64,000 nucleotides of DNA from DATAXI01 sp963756185. GTDB lineage: Bacteria; Verrucomicrobiota; Verrucomicrobiia; Chthoniobacterales; Chthoniobacteraceae. Position numbers and translations under genes: made by a program. Below, piece after piece: positions 25,480 through 34,178 of this stretch (positions within the stretch are counted from its first letter, which is position 1; every line of letters begins with the position of its first letter). The DNA lies in assembly GCA_963756185.1 (NCBI GenBank), contig CAVWMS010000002.1, positions 372,001 to 436,000 of the forward strand. The letters are read 5' to 3'. The notes below the pieces were generated by a model, which was not told the origin of the DNA, searched no databases, and was given only the letters and a program-made list of their open reading frames with translations.

Positions 25480-27161
25480 GCAGCCCAGCCCCCACGCTAC
25501 GCATTGCGGCAATCCAACTCTGTGGCTATCGCGGTTTCCCTAACCCCGTAACCATCTGGCTGGCGGAGCATGACCATGAAGGAAACCTGACCGGCAAGGG
25601 CCGCAACTTCCTGCTTTACGGCGAGAACGGTAGCGGAAAGTCCTCGCTCGGTAAAGCCCTGCGCGATTTTCTCGATTTCCGCTCCAGCGCGCCAAAATTC
25701 GATGAATTTAGATACCGTTACAAGAATCCCCCACGCACCGACCGGGGAGTGACACTGCTTTTCGATGATCCGACCGTGGATAATCTGACGTGGAATCCGA
25801 CTGACCGGGATACGGCACACCGCGACTTCGCCGACATGGCCCGGTCGTGCGGCTGGCTGGACTATCGCGTCATCTGGCGCGCGAGCGAGGTGCCCATCGG
25901 CTACGACGCCGTTGATATTTTCCGACCGCTCGTAGAGCAAATCCTCCCCGGCTGCCTGCCGAGTAGCGGGGCAACTGAAACATTCGGACAGGCGTGGGCG
26001 GAAATAACGGACGCGGCTGCGACAAACCCGACGCGGACTGCATACCGCTGGCAGGAAGTAGAAGACTTGGAGGACGACCTTAATACGTTTAACGATTCGC
26101 TGAAAACGTTTCTCGGCAGCATCGAATCGCGAGCAAACGAGTTTCTGCAAGAGTTCACACCTTGGACGAGTATTGTCCTCGAATGGGTGGGAGGAGCGAG
26201 GTACACTTCCAGTTCGCGACGCAATAAATTCTCCCACGGCAGGGTGAAGCTGAAGATGAAGGACAGGGAAACCGGCCCGCTCAAAAGTCCGTCTGAGTTT
26301 CTAAATGAAGCGCGTCTAACCGCCGTTGGTTTGTGCCTTTACCTGGCCGGCATGTCGCAAAGTGTCCCGCCTCGACGAGCGAATGGCTCCACATATCCCC
26401 GACTGCTCATCCTGGACGACGTGCTACTTAGCCTCGATATGTCGCACCGGCTGCCTCTGCTTAAACTGCTCAAAAGCGCCAGCTTCAAGGATTGGCAAAT
26501 TCTCCTCCTGACGCACGATCGCGCGTGGTATGAGGTCGCCAAACAGCAGCTCGAAGGCTGGGCGCACTACGAGTTATTCACCCAGCGAGTTGGTAATTAC
26601 GATCAGCCCGTGCCGCGTGAGGATCAGGACCATCTCATGCAGGCAATCGACTTTCTCGAACAAGGCTACGTGAAAGCCGCCGCGGTCCATGTGCGCACAA
26701 AGTTCGAGTTGGTACTCAAGTGGGCCTGCCATGAACTGGGCCTGTCGGTAAAATATCATCCAGACCCAAGGAAAGTCCAGGCGTCGGATCTTTGGGAGGC
26801 GGTCAATGGCGCGACCTTCGACAAAATCCCGCCAGTTCGGCGGAAAATGGACAATAGCGGTAAAGTGCATTGGTGGCAGCCAAAGCCTGACAACATTCCC
26901 GTCGTCCCCGTGGAGCTAAAGAGCCGTCTTACGCATGCTCTTAGCTGGGTCATGAATCCGCTCAGCCACTCCCAGAGCGTAGACCGCTACCGCCCCGAAA
27001 TCGAAGACGCCATTTTCGCGGTGAACGAACTGGAGTCCGCCATCCGTGACGCCATCGCCATGCGGCAAGCAGGACCCGTGCTGCTGCGGGAGATCCTACT
27101 TTCACTAATCGCTGCACGAGTGGGTACGCAACCAGTGGAACAGTTGCCACTTAATCCGTGA
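25476..27161 (+). CDS. SMC/RecF-like AAA ATPase (HmaC-like)
   Basis: The 561-residue ABC-type ATPase has Walker A GENGSGKS at 49-56 in the N-terminal lobe. After a helical insert that is short for this class come an ABC-signature-like LNEARLTAVGLCLYLAG and Walker B RLLILDDVLLSLD (D314, D315), then a switch histidine (LLTHDRAWYEV). The C-terminal ~180 residues form a separate helical region (VKAAAVHVRTKFELVLKWAC) that recalls HEPN or Abi-like domains, though I cannot confirm this. It is translationally coupled to the methylase. Its own stop overlaps a GTG that opens a 30-codon frame. Confidence 0.9.
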   Translation: MSSPAPTLRIAAIQLCGYRGFPNPVTIWLAEHDHEGNLTGKGRNFLLYGENGSGKSSLGKALRDFLDFRSSAPKFDEFRYRYKNPPRTDRGVTLLFDDPTVDNLTWNPTDRDTAHRDFADMARSCGWLDYRVIWRASEVPIGYDAVDIFRPLVEQILPGCLPSSGATETFGQAWAEITDAAATNPTRTAYRWQEVEDLEDDLNTFNDSLKTFLGSIESRANEFLQEFTPWTSIVLEWVGGARYTSSSRRNKFSHGRVKLKMKDRETGPLKSPSEFLNEARLTAVGLCLYLAGMSQSVPPRRANGSTYPRLLILDDVLLSLDMSHRLPLLKLLKSASFKDWQILLLTHDRAWYEVAKQQLEGWAHYELFTQRVGNYDQPVPREDQDHLMQAIDFLEQGYVKAAAVHVRTKFELVLKWACHELGLSVKYHPDPRKVQASDLWEAVNGATFDKIPPVRRKMDNSGKVHWWQPKPDNIPVVPVELKSRLTHALSWVMNPLSHSQSVDRYRPEIEDAIFAVNELESAIRDAIAMRQAGPVLLREILLSLIAARVGTQPVEQLPLNP

Positions 27162-27250
27162 AGGAGCCCAACGAGCATACGGCTGAGATACCCATCATTA
27201 TCCGGCAGGGCAAAGTGGAGTTTTTTACGGCGGCGAACTTCCGAAGTTGA
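27158..27250 (+). CDS. 30-codon frame coupled to the ATPase gene
   Basis: A GTG at 27158 overlaps the ATPase stop (GTGA) and opens VKEPNEHTAEIPIIIRQGKV plus ten more residues before TGA at 27248-27250. It could be a true micro-protein of the defence operon, the stump of a deleted fourth gene, or chance. No homologue is known to me. Confidence 0.2.
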   Translation: MKEPNEHTAEIPIIIRQGKVEFFTAANFRS

Positions 27251-27569
27251 ACGAAGGCCAGGCCGGAAAATTGGAAATGTCAGCGGCCGCTTTCGCAAAC
27301 ATTATATAATTACCTGTAAATATACCGATAAACCCTAACCAATGTAATTTTCGGCAGGCGGCGGGTCGTTTTCATTTTCCCCATTTCTTTTTTTGCAAGA
27401 AACCGAATCCCGCGCGCTTAGTTCTTTGAAACTACGTCAGGGTGGCTGCGGGCCGGACGCGAGGCGTATAACTACGGCGCTTCCGTCCGGCCCGCGTGGC
27501 TGGCGAGGCGGACTTATTACATTTTCTATGGTATTTGAAAGCCGCCCCGTGACATCTGCCCCGCCCTTC
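27251..27569. other. Convergent intergenic region after the defence operon
   Basis: This gap lies between the plus-strand defence operon and the minus-strand sigma-partner gene. The first half is AT-rich (ATTATATAATTACCTG and a T7 run near 27388). The second half holds a perfect 12-bp stem hairpin. No gene is seen. Confidence 0.5.
27448..27495. terminator. Large hairpin between convergent genes
   Basis: GCGGGCCGGACG (27448-27459) pairs perfectly with CGTCCGGCCCGC (27484-27495) around a 24-nt loop. It sits between two converging transcripts, where a bidirectional terminator is expected. There is no flanking U-run, so Rho-independent function is uncertain. Confidence 0.4.
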
Positions 27570-27878
27570 TTATTGCCCCGCCTTGCGCCGCTCTTTCACG
27601 CGCTCGGCCACCCATCGCACCAATGCCGGGTCCGCTCGCAGCACCTCGCACAGTTTCTCTCGCTCGGCTTCGCCGCACAACCCGTCGGCAAACCGTTCGA
27701 GCCTCACCCTGAGGTCTGGCTGCAAAACGGGGTCTCCATCAACCTGCGGCCCGATCTGGAATCGCTCCAGAAAGACCAATACATCGTCAAACTCCTGGCT
27801 CACTATAATTCTTAGCGGGCGAAAGCGGAAATCTTGCAGAGAATTTGCGGCCGCGCCTCTCTTTCCACCTTCCGTCAT
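27570..27878 (-). CDS. Small protein downstream of ECF sigma factor, possible anti-sigma
   Basis: The 102-residue protein starts at 27878, 7 bp after the sigma-factor stop, so the two are co-transcribed. The C-terminal half has the pattern RLERFADGLCGEAEREKLCE followed by VLRADPALVRWVAERVKERR, which is the kind of helical zinc-less domain that opens many anti-sigma proteins in Verrucomicrobia and Planctomycetes. There is no membrane span, so if it is an anti-sigma factor it is soluble. The assignment rests mostly on position. Confidence 0.6.
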   Translation of the reverse strand: MTEGGKRGAAANSLQDFRFRPLRIIVSQEFDDVLVFLERFQIGPQVDGDPVLQPDLRVRLERFADGLCGEAEREKLCEVLRADPALVRWVAERVKERRKAGQ

Positions 27879-27885
27879 ATAACGC

Positions 27886-28527
27886 TCACTCGAGGCCGCG
27901 GCAGAAATCCAGAAAATCCTCCCACCCGATATCGAGCCATTCGTCGGCATCGCGGACCGCTCGCATGGTTTGCTCTGCGATCTGGCGCATGGCGGCAGAT
28001 AACTTGCGGCTTACTTTCGACTCGGTGTAACCCCACATCACGCAAACCTCGCGCTGGGTGAGCCCGTAGAGATGGACCAACTGGAGCATCACCACGGCCT
28101 CGGCGGGACACGAGCCGAACGCGCTCGTGAGCGCCCGGCGCATGATGCCGAACAGCGGCGCGTCCGGCTCGCCGCGTCGCGCCCGGGTGTTTTCTTCGTC
28201 GAGCCCCGACAAGACGTTGCTGGCGGATTTCTCAAGGCTTTGCCGGCGGCGGCGATCCACGAGGTCGTTCATCAACACGGTCTTGAGCCACGCCACCAGC
28301 GGCGCGGTGCCGCGGTAGCGCAGCAGTAGCGGCTTGCCGGCGATGCAATCGGTCCAGAGATTGGCCAGCAGCTCGTCCGCCTCGGATTTGCTGGCGCCGG
28401 CGCCGACCAGGAAAAGGTGAAGTTCCCTGTTAAAGCGCGTCCGCAGCCACTCGAGCGCCGAAGCGTCTCCATCGAGGCACCTCTTCGTCAGTTCCAAGTC
28501 CGTCAACGCCGCTGATTCCCGTGACAT
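27886..28527 (-). CDS. ECF-type RNA polymerase sigma factor
   Basis: The 213-residue protein has a sigma-70 region 2 (TRFNRELHLFLVGAG, then LLANLWTDCI and PLVAWLKTVLMNDLVDRRRR) and a region 4 helix-turn-helix (LVHLYGLTQREVCVMWGYTE then SKVSRKLSAAMRQIAEQTM). It would direct RNA polymerase to a dedicated promoter set. Region 2 is divergent, with a hydrophobic LFLVGAG in place of the usual aromatic-rich core. It is divergent from rnc and followed by the putative anti-sigma gene. Confidence 0.85.
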   Translation of the reverse strand: MSRESAALTDLELTKRCLDGDASALEWLRTRFNRELHLFLVGAGASKSEADELLANLWTDCIAGKPLLLRYRGTAPLVAWLKTVLMNDLVDRRRRQSLEKSASNVLSGLDEENTRARRGEPDAPLFGIMRRALTSAFGSCPAEAVVMLQLVHLYGLTQREVCVMWGYTESKVSRKLSAAMRQIAEQTMRAVRDADEWLDIGWEDFLDFCRGLE

Positions 28528-28661
28528 CTCTTCCCTATCTGCACGCTTTTTGCGGAACGGATCAACGGAAAAAGAAAAAAAGTCATTGCGAATCCGGACT
28601 TTTCCATTCGCCGGTTTCCTCTCGCGTCCAATATGCTGGCTGCCACGCGCCGTTTTTACCC

Positions 28662-29396
28662 ATGACCCCGCTGGAACAACGCATCAGCTATAAATTCCGC
28701 AATTCCCTCCTGCTGGCGGAGGCGCTGACCCATCCCAGCCTCGGCTACGAGACGCAGCGCCATCACTTTGACAACCAGCGCCTCGAGTTCCTGGGCGACG
28801 CGGTGCTCCAGCTCATCTTTACGGAGCATCTGTTCAATCTCTTCCCGAATCTCTCCGAAGGCCAGCTCACCAAGATGCGCTCGCGCCTCGTCTCGCGCGA
28901 GGGCCTGAAGGTGCACGCCATCTCGATCGGCCTCGGCCAGTTCCTGATGATGGGCAAAGGCGAGGAATCCAGCGGCGGCCGCGTGCGCGCCTCCGCGCTG
29001 GCGGATGGTTTCGAGGCGCTGGTGGGCGCGATGTACCTGGATGGCGGCTACGACGCAGTCCGCCGTTTCGTCCTGCAGGAGGCGCAGCCGGATATCGAAA
29101 ACCTGCGGCTGGAACCGATGGATGTGAATCCGAAGGGCCGGCTCCAGGAAATCCTCCAGTCCATCGCGCCGCAAAGCCCAAAGTACACCATCGCCTCCCA
29201 GGGCGGCCCGGAGCATTCGAAGCTTTTCACCGCCGTGGTGACCTGGCTGGGGACGGAACTGGGGCGAGGGCAGGGGCCGAGCAAGAAGGACGCGCACTTT
29301 GCCGCGGCGCTAGACTCTCTCCAGAGGGAAACCTGGAAATCCGTGGTCCCGAAGAAGGATTCCGGAGGCGAAAAAGTGGCCAATAATGCGGAATAA
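28662..29396 (+). CDS. rnc: Ribonuclease III
   Basis: RNase III cuts double-stranded RNA in rRNA precursors and antisense duplexes. The start at 28662 gives MTPLEQRISYKFRNSLLLAEALTHPS, the normal N-terminus; an upstream in-frame ATG would only add an unrelated leader. The RNase signature is NQRLEFLGDAVL (E42, D46). A second catalytic cluster is ALADGFEALVGAMYLD. The C-terminal double-stranded RNA-binding domain includes PKGRLQEILQ and GPSKKDAHFAAALDSL. The 244-residue length is normal. Confidence 0.96.
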   Translation: MTPLEQRISYKFRNSLLLAEALTHPSLGYETQRHHFDNQRLEFLGDAVLQLIFTEHLFNLFPNLSEGQLTKMRSRLVSREGLKVHAISIGLGQFLMMGKGEESSGGRVRASALADGFEALVGAMYLDGGYDAVRRFVLQEAQPDIENLRLEPMDVNPKGRLQEILQSIAPQSPKYTIASQGGPEHSKLFTAVVTWLGTELGRGQGPSKKDAHFAAALDSLQRETWKSVVPKKDSGGEKVANNAE

Positions 29397-29446
29397 ATGC
29401 CCAATAACGGTGCAAAAAGCGGGCGGAAAGCGGTCACTGGGCGGTT

Positions 29447-29467
29447 ACCGGGGAGATATTCCCCGGT
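29447..29467 (+). terminator. Hairpin downstream of rnc
   Basis: A perfect 8-bp stem, ACCGGGGA/TCCCCGGT, with a 5-nt loop, starts 50 bp after the rnc stop. No U-run follows, so it may be a Rho-dependent end or a 3' stabiliser. Confidence 0.35.
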
Positions 29468-29519
29468 GTCAATTGATGCGGAACCAGCCCGGGTGTTGCG
29501 AGGAACATGAATCGGGCGG

Positions 29520-29591
29520 GTTGTTCACGCCGTTAATATGAAGAATTGAATTTGCATGAAATAAAGATTCTTCCCAGAACATGTGAACAAC
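29520..29591. promoter_or_regulatory. Nested inverted repeats upstream of deoR-rhaB, candidate operator
   Basis: The outer arms GTTGTTCAC (29520-29528) and GTGAACAAC (29583-29591) are perfect inverted copies whose centres are 63 bp apart. Nested inside are GAAGAAT (29540-29546) and ATTCTTC (29567-29573), with nearly the same centre of symmetry. DeoR-family proteins often bind spaced repeats and loop DNA, so this is a good candidate operator for the downstream regulator. Confidence 0.5.
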
Positions 29592-29697
29592 TCCGGAACC
29601 GGGGGAGGGAGCAAATGGGCGGAACCGATCATAAACTATGGCATTCACCATTTTTATGATTGACTTCGCTCATATCTTCGGCTTTAGTGTCTCCCGA

Positions 29698-30486
29698 ATG
29701 AAAGTTCCCTTCCATATCGTTTCCGCCCGGCGGGAAAAGCTGGCTGCCTGGCTCCAGCAGCATTCCTATGTGCCGTTGAGCGAGGTTTGCACCCGGTTTC
29801 AAATCTCCGAGGCGACAGCGCGGCGGGACCTGGCGGCGCTGGAATCGGGCAATCAAATCCGGCGGACCCATGGCGGGGCACTGGCTGAGTACAATCACCG
29901 GTTTCCCTCGTTCCTGGAGCGGCAGCGGGTGGCCGCCGAGGCAAAGAAGCAGATTGGGCGGCAGGCATGGAGCCTCATTCGGCCCGGGCAGACCTGCTTT
30001 TTCGATGCCGGGACGACCATTTTTGCCATCGCGGAGGAGCTGCAGCGGATGCCGGTGACGCCGCTTACGGCGGTGACCGACAGCCTGCCGGTAGCCGAGC
30101 TGCTGGCGCCGGTGGAGGGGATCAGCATCCACCTGCTCGGGGGCCAACTGCTGCCCTCCCAGGCGGTGCTGGCGGGCCGGGCGGCGCGGATGGCGCTCGA
30201 GTTTTACGAGATCGACCTCGCCTTCGTCGGCACGCAAGGGGCGGATGCCGAGGGCGTCTGGAATACCCAGCAGGATGTCGTTGAATTCCAGAAGCGGCTC
30301 ATCGGCGACGCCGGGCACGTGGTGCTCTGTGCCGACTCGAGCAAACTCGGACGGACGGCGCCCGTATTCCTGGCCCATTGGAGGGAGATCGGCACGGTCA
30401 TTACCGATGCAGACCCGAAGGCCGCGCGGGCGGCCGGCGTGCCGGAGAGATTTTTCAGCGAAACAGCAACCCCCAGCCAAACATGA
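29698..30486 (+). CDS. DeoR-family transcriptional regulator, probable rhamnose regulator
   Basis: The N-terminal DeoR helix-turn-helix is ARREKLAAWLQQHSYVPLSE then VCTRFQISEATARRDLAALE. A sugar-phosphate-sensing domain follows, with FFDAGTTIFAIAEEL, TDSLPVAELL and the C-terminal LCADSSKLGR signature. I start it at 29698 (MKVPFHIVSARREKL); a start at 29638 would add twenty residues with no family similarity. Its stop overlaps the kinase start (ATGA, 30483-30486), so it is co-transcribed with the rhamnose genes and probably represses or activates them in response to a rhamnulose-phosphate intermediate. Confidence 0.9.
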   Translation: MKVPFHIVSARREKLAAWLQQHSYVPLSEVCTRFQISEATARRDLAALESGNQIRRTHGGALAEYNHRFPSFLERQRVAAEAKKQIGRQAWSLIRPGQTCFFDAGTTIFAIAEELQRMPVTPLTAVTDSLPVAELLAPVEGISIHLLGGQLLPSQAVLAGRAARMALEFYEIDLAFVGTQGADAEGVWNTQQDVVEFQKRLIGDAGHVVLCADSSKLGRTAPVFLAHWREIGTVITDADPKAARAAGVPERFFSETATPSQT

Positions 30487-31955
30487 CCCCTGCGTATTAC
30501 ATCGCCTGCGATCTCGGCGCCGAAAGCGGCCGCGTGATGCTCGGCGCCCTTGCCGATCAAAAACTCGAACTCACGGAAATTCATCGTTTCCCCAACGGCG
30601 CGGTGCGCGTCCTGGGGAGTTATCGGTGGGACACTCTGCGGATCTTCGAGGAGTTGAAACGCGGTCTTGCCAAGGTGGCCGAGCGGGGCATCTCGCCACG
30701 GAGCCTGAGCGTCGATTCCTGGGGCGTCGATTACGTGATGACGCGCGGGCGCGAGCCGCAGCTTGGGCTTGCCTACAATTACCGCGACCCGCGCACCGAC
30801 ACCGCCTACCGGGCGGCGCTGGAAAAGGCCGGCGCCGCGCGCATTTTCGCCGAGACCGGCATCCAGTTCATGTCGATCAACACGCTCTACCAATTCGTCG
30901 CGGACAAGCGCGACAGGCCGGAGCTGGTGGAACTGGCCGACCGCTTTCTGCTGATCGGCGATTATTTCAATTACCTCTTCAGCGGGCGCGGCGTGGCGGA
31001 GCAAAGCCTCGCGAGCACCACGCAAATGTACAATCCCCGCCAGCGCGCATGGTCCGTCGATTTGATCGAGTTATTCGGATTCAGCCGGCGGATGTTTCCG
31101 GAGATTGTCCCGTCGGGCACCGTGCTGGGCGGGCTCGGAGCGGAAATCGCCGAGGAGACCAAGCTTTCCGGCGTCCAGGTGGTAGCCTCCTGTTCCCATG
31201 ATACCGGCGCGGCCGTGGCCGCCGTGCCCGCGGAAGGGGACGACTGGGCGTTTCTTTCGTCCGGGACATGGTCGCTGATTGGGGTGGAATTGCCGGAGCC
31301 GCTCATCAACGAGGCCGTGCATGCGGCCAACTTCACCAACGAGGCCGGCTACGGAGGGACGACGCGGTTCTTGAAGAATATCTCGGGGCTCTGGTTGCTC
31401 CAGGAATGCCGGCGCGCCTGGGCCCGCGAAGGCTCGGAATATGGTTACGAGGAACTTACCCACCTGGCGCTCGAGACGGAGCCGTTGCGCTCGCTGGTAA
31501 ACCCGGAGTCACCCGACTTTGCCAAGCCCGACCAGATGCCGCGCAAGATCCAGCAGGCGTGCGAGGCGCAGGGCGAGCCGGCGCCGGCGACTCCCGGACA
31601 ATTCGTCCGGTGCGTCCTTGAGAGCCTCGCCTTGACTTACCGGAACACATTCGACCAATTGCGCGAACTTACCGGGCGCACGCTGAACCGGCTGCACGTT
31701 GTCGGCGGCGGCAGCCAGAACAAGCTGCTCAACCAGGCTTCGGCGGACGCCATTGGGTGCGAAGTCATCGCGGGTCCGGTCGAGGCCACGGCAATCGGCA
31801 ACGTGCTGGTCCAGGCCATCGCGCTCAAGGATATTGAATCGCTGGCCGCGCTGCGGCGGACGGTGCGCAATTCATTCCCGGTGACCACTTACAAGCCGAA
31901 TCGCAGCCAGGCGTGGGACGAGGCGTTCAGCCGGTTCAAAAAGTTTTCAAGATAA
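30483..31955 (+). CDS. rhaB: Rhamnulokinase
   Basis: This FGGY-family sugar kinase phosphorylates L-rhamnulose to L-rhamnulose-1-phosphate with ATP. The start at 30483 gives MTPAYYIACDLGAESGRVMLG, typical of RhaB. Further family motifs are SVDSWGVDYVM, the catalytic-region ASCSHDTGAAVAAVP, SSGTWSLIGVE and the adenine-binding LHVVGGGSQNKLLNQASADA. The length of 490 residues is normal. It is coupled to the regulator by ATGA and lies 24 bp upstream of the aldolase/dehydrogenase. Rhamnose isomerase is not in the window. Confidence 0.94.
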   Translation: MTPAYYIACDLGAESGRVMLGALADQKLELTEIHRFPNGAVRVLGSYRWDTLRIFEELKRGLAKVAERGISPRSLSVDSWGVDYVMTRGREPQLGLAYNYRDPRTDTAYRAALEKAGAARIFAETGIQFMSINTLYQFVADKRDRPELVELADRFLLIGDYFNYLFSGRGVAEQSLASTTQMYNPRQRAWSVDLIELFGFSRRMFPEIVPSGTVLGGLGAEIAEETKLSGVQVVASCSHDTGAAVAAVPAEGDDWAFLSSGTWSLIGVELPEPLINEAVHAANFTNEAGYGGTTRFLKNISGLWLLQECRRAWAREGSEYGYEELTHLALETEPLRSLVNPESPDFAKPDQMPRKIQQACEAQGEPAPATPGQFVRCVLESLALTYRNTFDQLRELTGRTLNRLHVVGGGSQNKLLNQASADAIGCEVIAGPVEATAIGNVLVQAIALKDIESLAALRRTVRNSFPVTTYKPNRSQAWDEAFSRFKKFSR

Positions 31956-31979
31956 GTAACTCCCCCGCAGAGCCATTCC

Positions 31980-34178
31980 ATGCATTCACTCAAACATAAG
32001 TACGTCAATTATCTATGGGACGATGCCGCGGCATCGCAACTTAGTCCCGCGTTGCGGCTGGTCTACCGGTCGAACCTGCTCGGGAGCGACCAGCGCATCA
32101 CCAACACCGGCGGGGGCAACACGTCGTCCAAGCTGCGCGAGAAGGACCCACTGACCGGCGAGGCGGTCGATGTGCTTTGGGTGAAGGGCTCGGGAGGCGA
32201 CCTGCGGACATCGAAGCTCGAGAATTTCGCGTCGCTTTACCAGGAGCGGGTGCTCGGGCTGCAAAAGGTTTACAACGCGGCGCCGGAACGCGGGCCGAAG
32301 ACCGGCATCGAGGACGCGATGGTGGGGATGTACGCGCACACCACCTTCAACCTGAATCCGCGCGCATCGTCGATCGATACGCCGCTGCATTCGTTTGTGC
32401 CGTTCAAGCACGTGGACCATACGCATCCGAACGCGGCGATTGCCGTGGCGGCGTCGAAAAACTCGCGTGAATTGACGGAGCGGATTTATGGGGACGACGT
32501 CGTTTGGACTCCGTGGCAGCGGCCCGGGTTCGATCTCGGGTTGCAATTGCAGGCGATTTGCGGCCGGCATCCGCGGGTGCGCGGCGTGATTTTGGGCCAG
32601 CATGGATTGATCAATTGGGCCGATGACGACAGGGAATGCTACGAGTTATCGCTCGAGTTGATCGAGAAGGCCGCCGCTTACATTGAGAAATGTTACGCGG
32701 AAAAGGGGGGAGACGAGAAGGCATTCGGCGGGCAGAAATACGAGGCGCTCGACGAGGCGAAGCGGCGCGTTATTTTTGCCTGGATCCTCCCGTGGCTGCG
32801 GGGGCGGGTGTCGGGGAAGAAACGGCTCATCGGGACCGTCCAGGACGATGAGAAAATTCTGCGGTTCGTGAACTCGCACGATGCGGCGCGGCTGGCGGAA
32901 TTGGGGACGAGTTGTCCGGATCATTTCCTGCGGACGAAGATCAAGCCGCTTTATGTCGATTGGAATCCGCAGGTCGACGACATCGCGGCGCTCGAGGCGA
33001 AGCTGGAGGCGGGACTCGTTCAATACCGGACGGATTACGCGGCTTATTACAATCGCTGCAAGCGGGACAACTCGCCGGCGATGCGCGATCCAAATCCGAC
33101 AGTGATCCTGATCCCGGGCCTTGGGATGATCGCATGGGGCAAGGATAAGTCGGAGTCGCGAGTTACGGCGGAATTTTATAACTGCGCGGTGGAAGTCATG
33201 CGCGGCGCGGAAGCGATCGACGAGTATATCGCGCTGCAGCAGCAGGAGGCGTTCGACATTGAGTACTGGCTGCTCGAGGAGGCGAAGCTGCAACGGATGC
33301 CGGCGGAAAAACCGCTGGCGCGGCAGGTGGTGTGCGTCATCGGCGCGGGGAGCGGCATCGGCAGGGAAGTGGCGCTGCGCATCGCCGGGGAAGGGGCGCA
33401 CGTGGTGTGCGTGGATTTGAACAAGGAGGCGGCCGAGGCAACGGCGAGGGAAGTCACGAGGAAAGTGGGCCTCGGCATCGGCGTGGCCGGGAGCGGGATT
33501 TCGGCATGCGGGCCCGCGCTGGGGCTGGGCGCGAATATCGCCGACCGCTCGAGCATCCGGAAAATGCTGGACGATATCGCGCTTGCGTACGGCGGGTTCG
33601 ATTCCATCGTGGTTACCGCCGGTATTTTTGTGCCGTCGGATACGACGGGGCACATCCCGGACGATAAGTGGGGACTTACGTTCTCGATCAATGTTACCGG
33701 GCCGTACCTTGTCGGAGACGAGGCCGCGGCGACGTGGGAGAGACAGGGGCTTAGCGGGAATCTCATCCTCACTACGAGCGCGAACGCGGTGGTGGCGAAG
33801 GAGGGGAGCCTGGCTTATGACACGAGCAAGGCCGCGGCGAATCACCTGGTGCGGGAGCTGGCGGTCGAGCTCGCGCCGCTGGTGCGGGTCAACGGCGTCG
33901 CGCCGGCGACGGTGGTGCAGGGGAGCGCGATGTTCCCGCGGGAGCGGGTGATCGGTTCGCTGGCGAAGTACCGCATTCCTTACACGGAGGATGAGGAGAC
34001 GGAGTCGCTGACGAAGAAACTGGCGCAGTTTTATGCGGAGCGGACGCTGACGAAATCGCCGATCACCACTGCCGACCAGGCGGAGGCGTATTATATTTTG
34101 CTTACCGACCAGCTTGCGAAGACCACCGGGCACGTGATTGCCGTGGATGGGGGGTTGCACGAGGCGTTTTTGAGGTAG
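31980..34178 (+). CDS. rhaEW: Bifunctional rhamnulose-1-phosphate aldolase / lactaldehyde dehydrogenase
   Basis: The 732-residue fusion has an N-terminal class II aldolase/adducin domain (SDQRITNTGGGNTSSKLRE, HVDHTHPNAAIAVA with metal-binding histidines, ILGQHGLINW) and a C-terminal short-chain dehydrogenase (GAGSGIG at 455-461, Y613xxxK617). Members of this family cleave L-rhamnulose-1-phosphate to dihydroxyacetone phosphate and L-lactaldehyde and oxidise the lactaldehyde to lactate. It completes the pathway begun by the kinase. In contrast to several neighbours, the long frame is intact. Confidence 0.93.
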   Translation: MHSLKHKYVNYLWDDAAASQLSPALRLVYRSNLLGSDQRITNTGGGNTSSKLREKDPLTGEAVDVLWVKGSGGDLRTSKLENFASLYQERVLGLQKVYNAAPERGPKTGIEDAMVGMYAHTTFNLNPRASSIDTPLHSFVPFKHVDHTHPNAAIAVAASKNSRELTERIYGDDVVWTPWQRPGFDLGLQLQAICGRHPRVRGVILGQHGLINWADDDRECYELSLELIEKAAAYIEKCYAEKGGDEKAFGGQKYEALDEAKRRVIFAWILPWLRGRVSGKKRLIGTVQDDEKILRFVNSHDAARLAELGTSCPDHFLRTKIKPLYVDWNPQVDDIAALEAKLEAGLVQYRTDYAAYYNRCKRDNSPAMRDPNPTVILIPGLGMIAWGKDKSESRVTAEFYNCAVEVMRGAEAIDEYIALQQQEAFDIEYWLLEEAKLQRMPAEKPLARQVVCVIGAGSGIGREVALRIAGEGAHVVCVDLNKEAAEATAREVTRKVGLGIGVAGSGISACGPALGLGANIADRSSIRKMLDDIALAYGGFDSIVVTAGIFVPSDTTGHIPDDKWGLTFSINVTGPYLVGDEAAATWERQGLSGNLILTTSANAVVAKEGSLAYDTSKAAANHLVRELAVELAPLVRVNGVAPATVVQGSAMFPRERVIGSLAKYRIPYTEDEETESLTKKLAQFYAERTLTKSPITTADQAEAYYILLTDQLAKTTGHVIAVDGGLHEAFLR

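Larger units (their letters stand above)
29397..29697. other. Intergenic region between rnc and the DeoR regulator
   Basis: This ~300 bp region has a hairpin just after rnc (ACCGGGGA-GATAT-TCCCCGGT, 29447-29467) that may end the rnc transcript, then a nested dyad at 29520-29591, then the leader of the regulator. A shorter alternative reading starts the regulator at 29638. No other gene is seen. Confidence 0.5.

Noticed and set aside
13380..27250. tRNA-His as the attachment site of an island carrying the defence operon
   Set aside because: I looked for a repeat of the tRNA 3' end (GGTTCGAGTCCCG) at the right edge of the operon and saw none, and no integrase is present.
27158..27250. A fourth defence gene
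   Set aside because: Only 30 codons with no recognisable motif; kept as a low-confidence frame and not called as part of the system.
27230..27260. A second copy of the MITE end (TTCCGAAGTTG) near 27240
   Set aside because: Eleven bases match the end at 38150, but no partner end or target duplication was found within 300 bp, so it is probably chance.
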